A DNA stretch of 64,000 nt from Rickettsiales bacterium. Its GTDB lineage: Bacteria > Pseudomonadota > Alphaproteobacteria > Rickettsiales > UBA998. Location: contig JANQNR010000019.1 of NCBI GenBank assembly GCA_028279475.1, forward strand, positions 30,239 to 94,238, read 5' to 3'. This document shows positions 63,887 to 64,000 of this stretch, in pieces. Made by a program: the position numbers and the translations under genes. Numbering within the stretch: position 1 is the stretch's first letter; each line of letters begins with the position of its first letter. The notes beneath the pieces are model-generated. The model was given only the letters and a program-made list of their open reading frames with translations. It was not told where the DNA came from and ran no database searches.

Positions 63887-63900
63887 GTTTTCAATATCAC

Positions 63901-64000
63901 CCCACTCTCCCCTTGCGGGAGAGTCCAAGAGGACAAGCATAGCGTTGTCCGATTGGGTGAGGGGTCAAATACTTATGGTAATTATGCTCACCCCTCACCG
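63901..64000. repeat. Family-D composite repeat (copy 4, cut by the window edge)
   Basis: Begins with CCCACTCTCCCCTTGCGGGA and shows the central AGGGGTCAA...GCTCACCCCTCACC seen in copy 3 (in inverted order). The rest lies beyond the right edge. Confidence 0.7.

Overview
The window reads as a chromosomal segment of an alphaproteobacterium. Lineage markers include a fused IspDF, a MucR/Ros-type regulator, an ATP12-type F1 assembly chaperone, AddA, an ExoD-family protein, and a DivL-like histidine kinase homologue whose phospho-acceptor histidine is a tyrosine. Base composition looks close to half G+C. Genes are tightly packed and mostly housekeeping, broken up by small lineage-specific genes that I do not recognise. 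I cannot name the genus.

Layout. 1-10 kb: a cut thioredoxin-like gene, argG, coaD, dusB, ispDF, pgpA and an orphan phage-type terminase large subunit. 10-22 kb: two overlapping small genes divergent from mucR, tRNA-Leu(UAG), 5-formyl-THF cyclo-ligase, parE, tlyA, ogt, a ParA-type ATPase, a threonylcarbamoyl-AMP synthase, ahcY and the DivL-like gene. 22-32 kb: purU, purA, hisZ, gatB, a 515-residue unknown protein, an M48 protease with repeats and a DsbA-like oxidoreductase. 32-38 kb: an accessory stretch with tRNA-Ala(GGC), a LuxR-LuxI quorum-sensing pair with two translationally coupled unknown genes downstream, tRNA-Ser(UGA) with a 90-bp tandem duplication and a tRNA-like palindrome beside it, and a RepA-like ATPase. 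38-46 kb: cysNC, a thioredoxin-reductase-type ferredoxin reductase overlapping an SbtA-type bicarbonate permease, then phaZ overlapping a patatin. 46-56 kb: rpmB, addA, eno, ftsB, a CPA2 antiporter, ATP12, rluC, crcB. 56-64 kb: a 598-residue unknown protein, ExoD-like protein, msrA, htpG and an exported ankyrin protein.

The most distinctive property is a heavy load of small palindromic elements from at least five families. Some are nested inside one another, and several touch genes. A full 107-bp copy lies in frame inside the threonylcarbamoyl-AMP synthase gene, a partial copy lies inside the IspD domain of ispDF, and a third element supplies the rluC stop codon and touches the next gene's start. 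This resembles the in-gene palindromic elements known from Rickettsia and Wolbachia, but the sequences appear to be a different set.

The second theme is regulation. There is a LuxR-LuxI system with a credible lux box about 43 bp ahead of a plausible luxI start point. There is also a DivL-like protein, together with three exact TTAA-N7-TTAA (CtrA-type) motifs upstream of mucR and small unknown genes. The best candidate for something undescribed is the four-gene luxR-luxI-A-B unit, followed by the protein-embedded palindromes.
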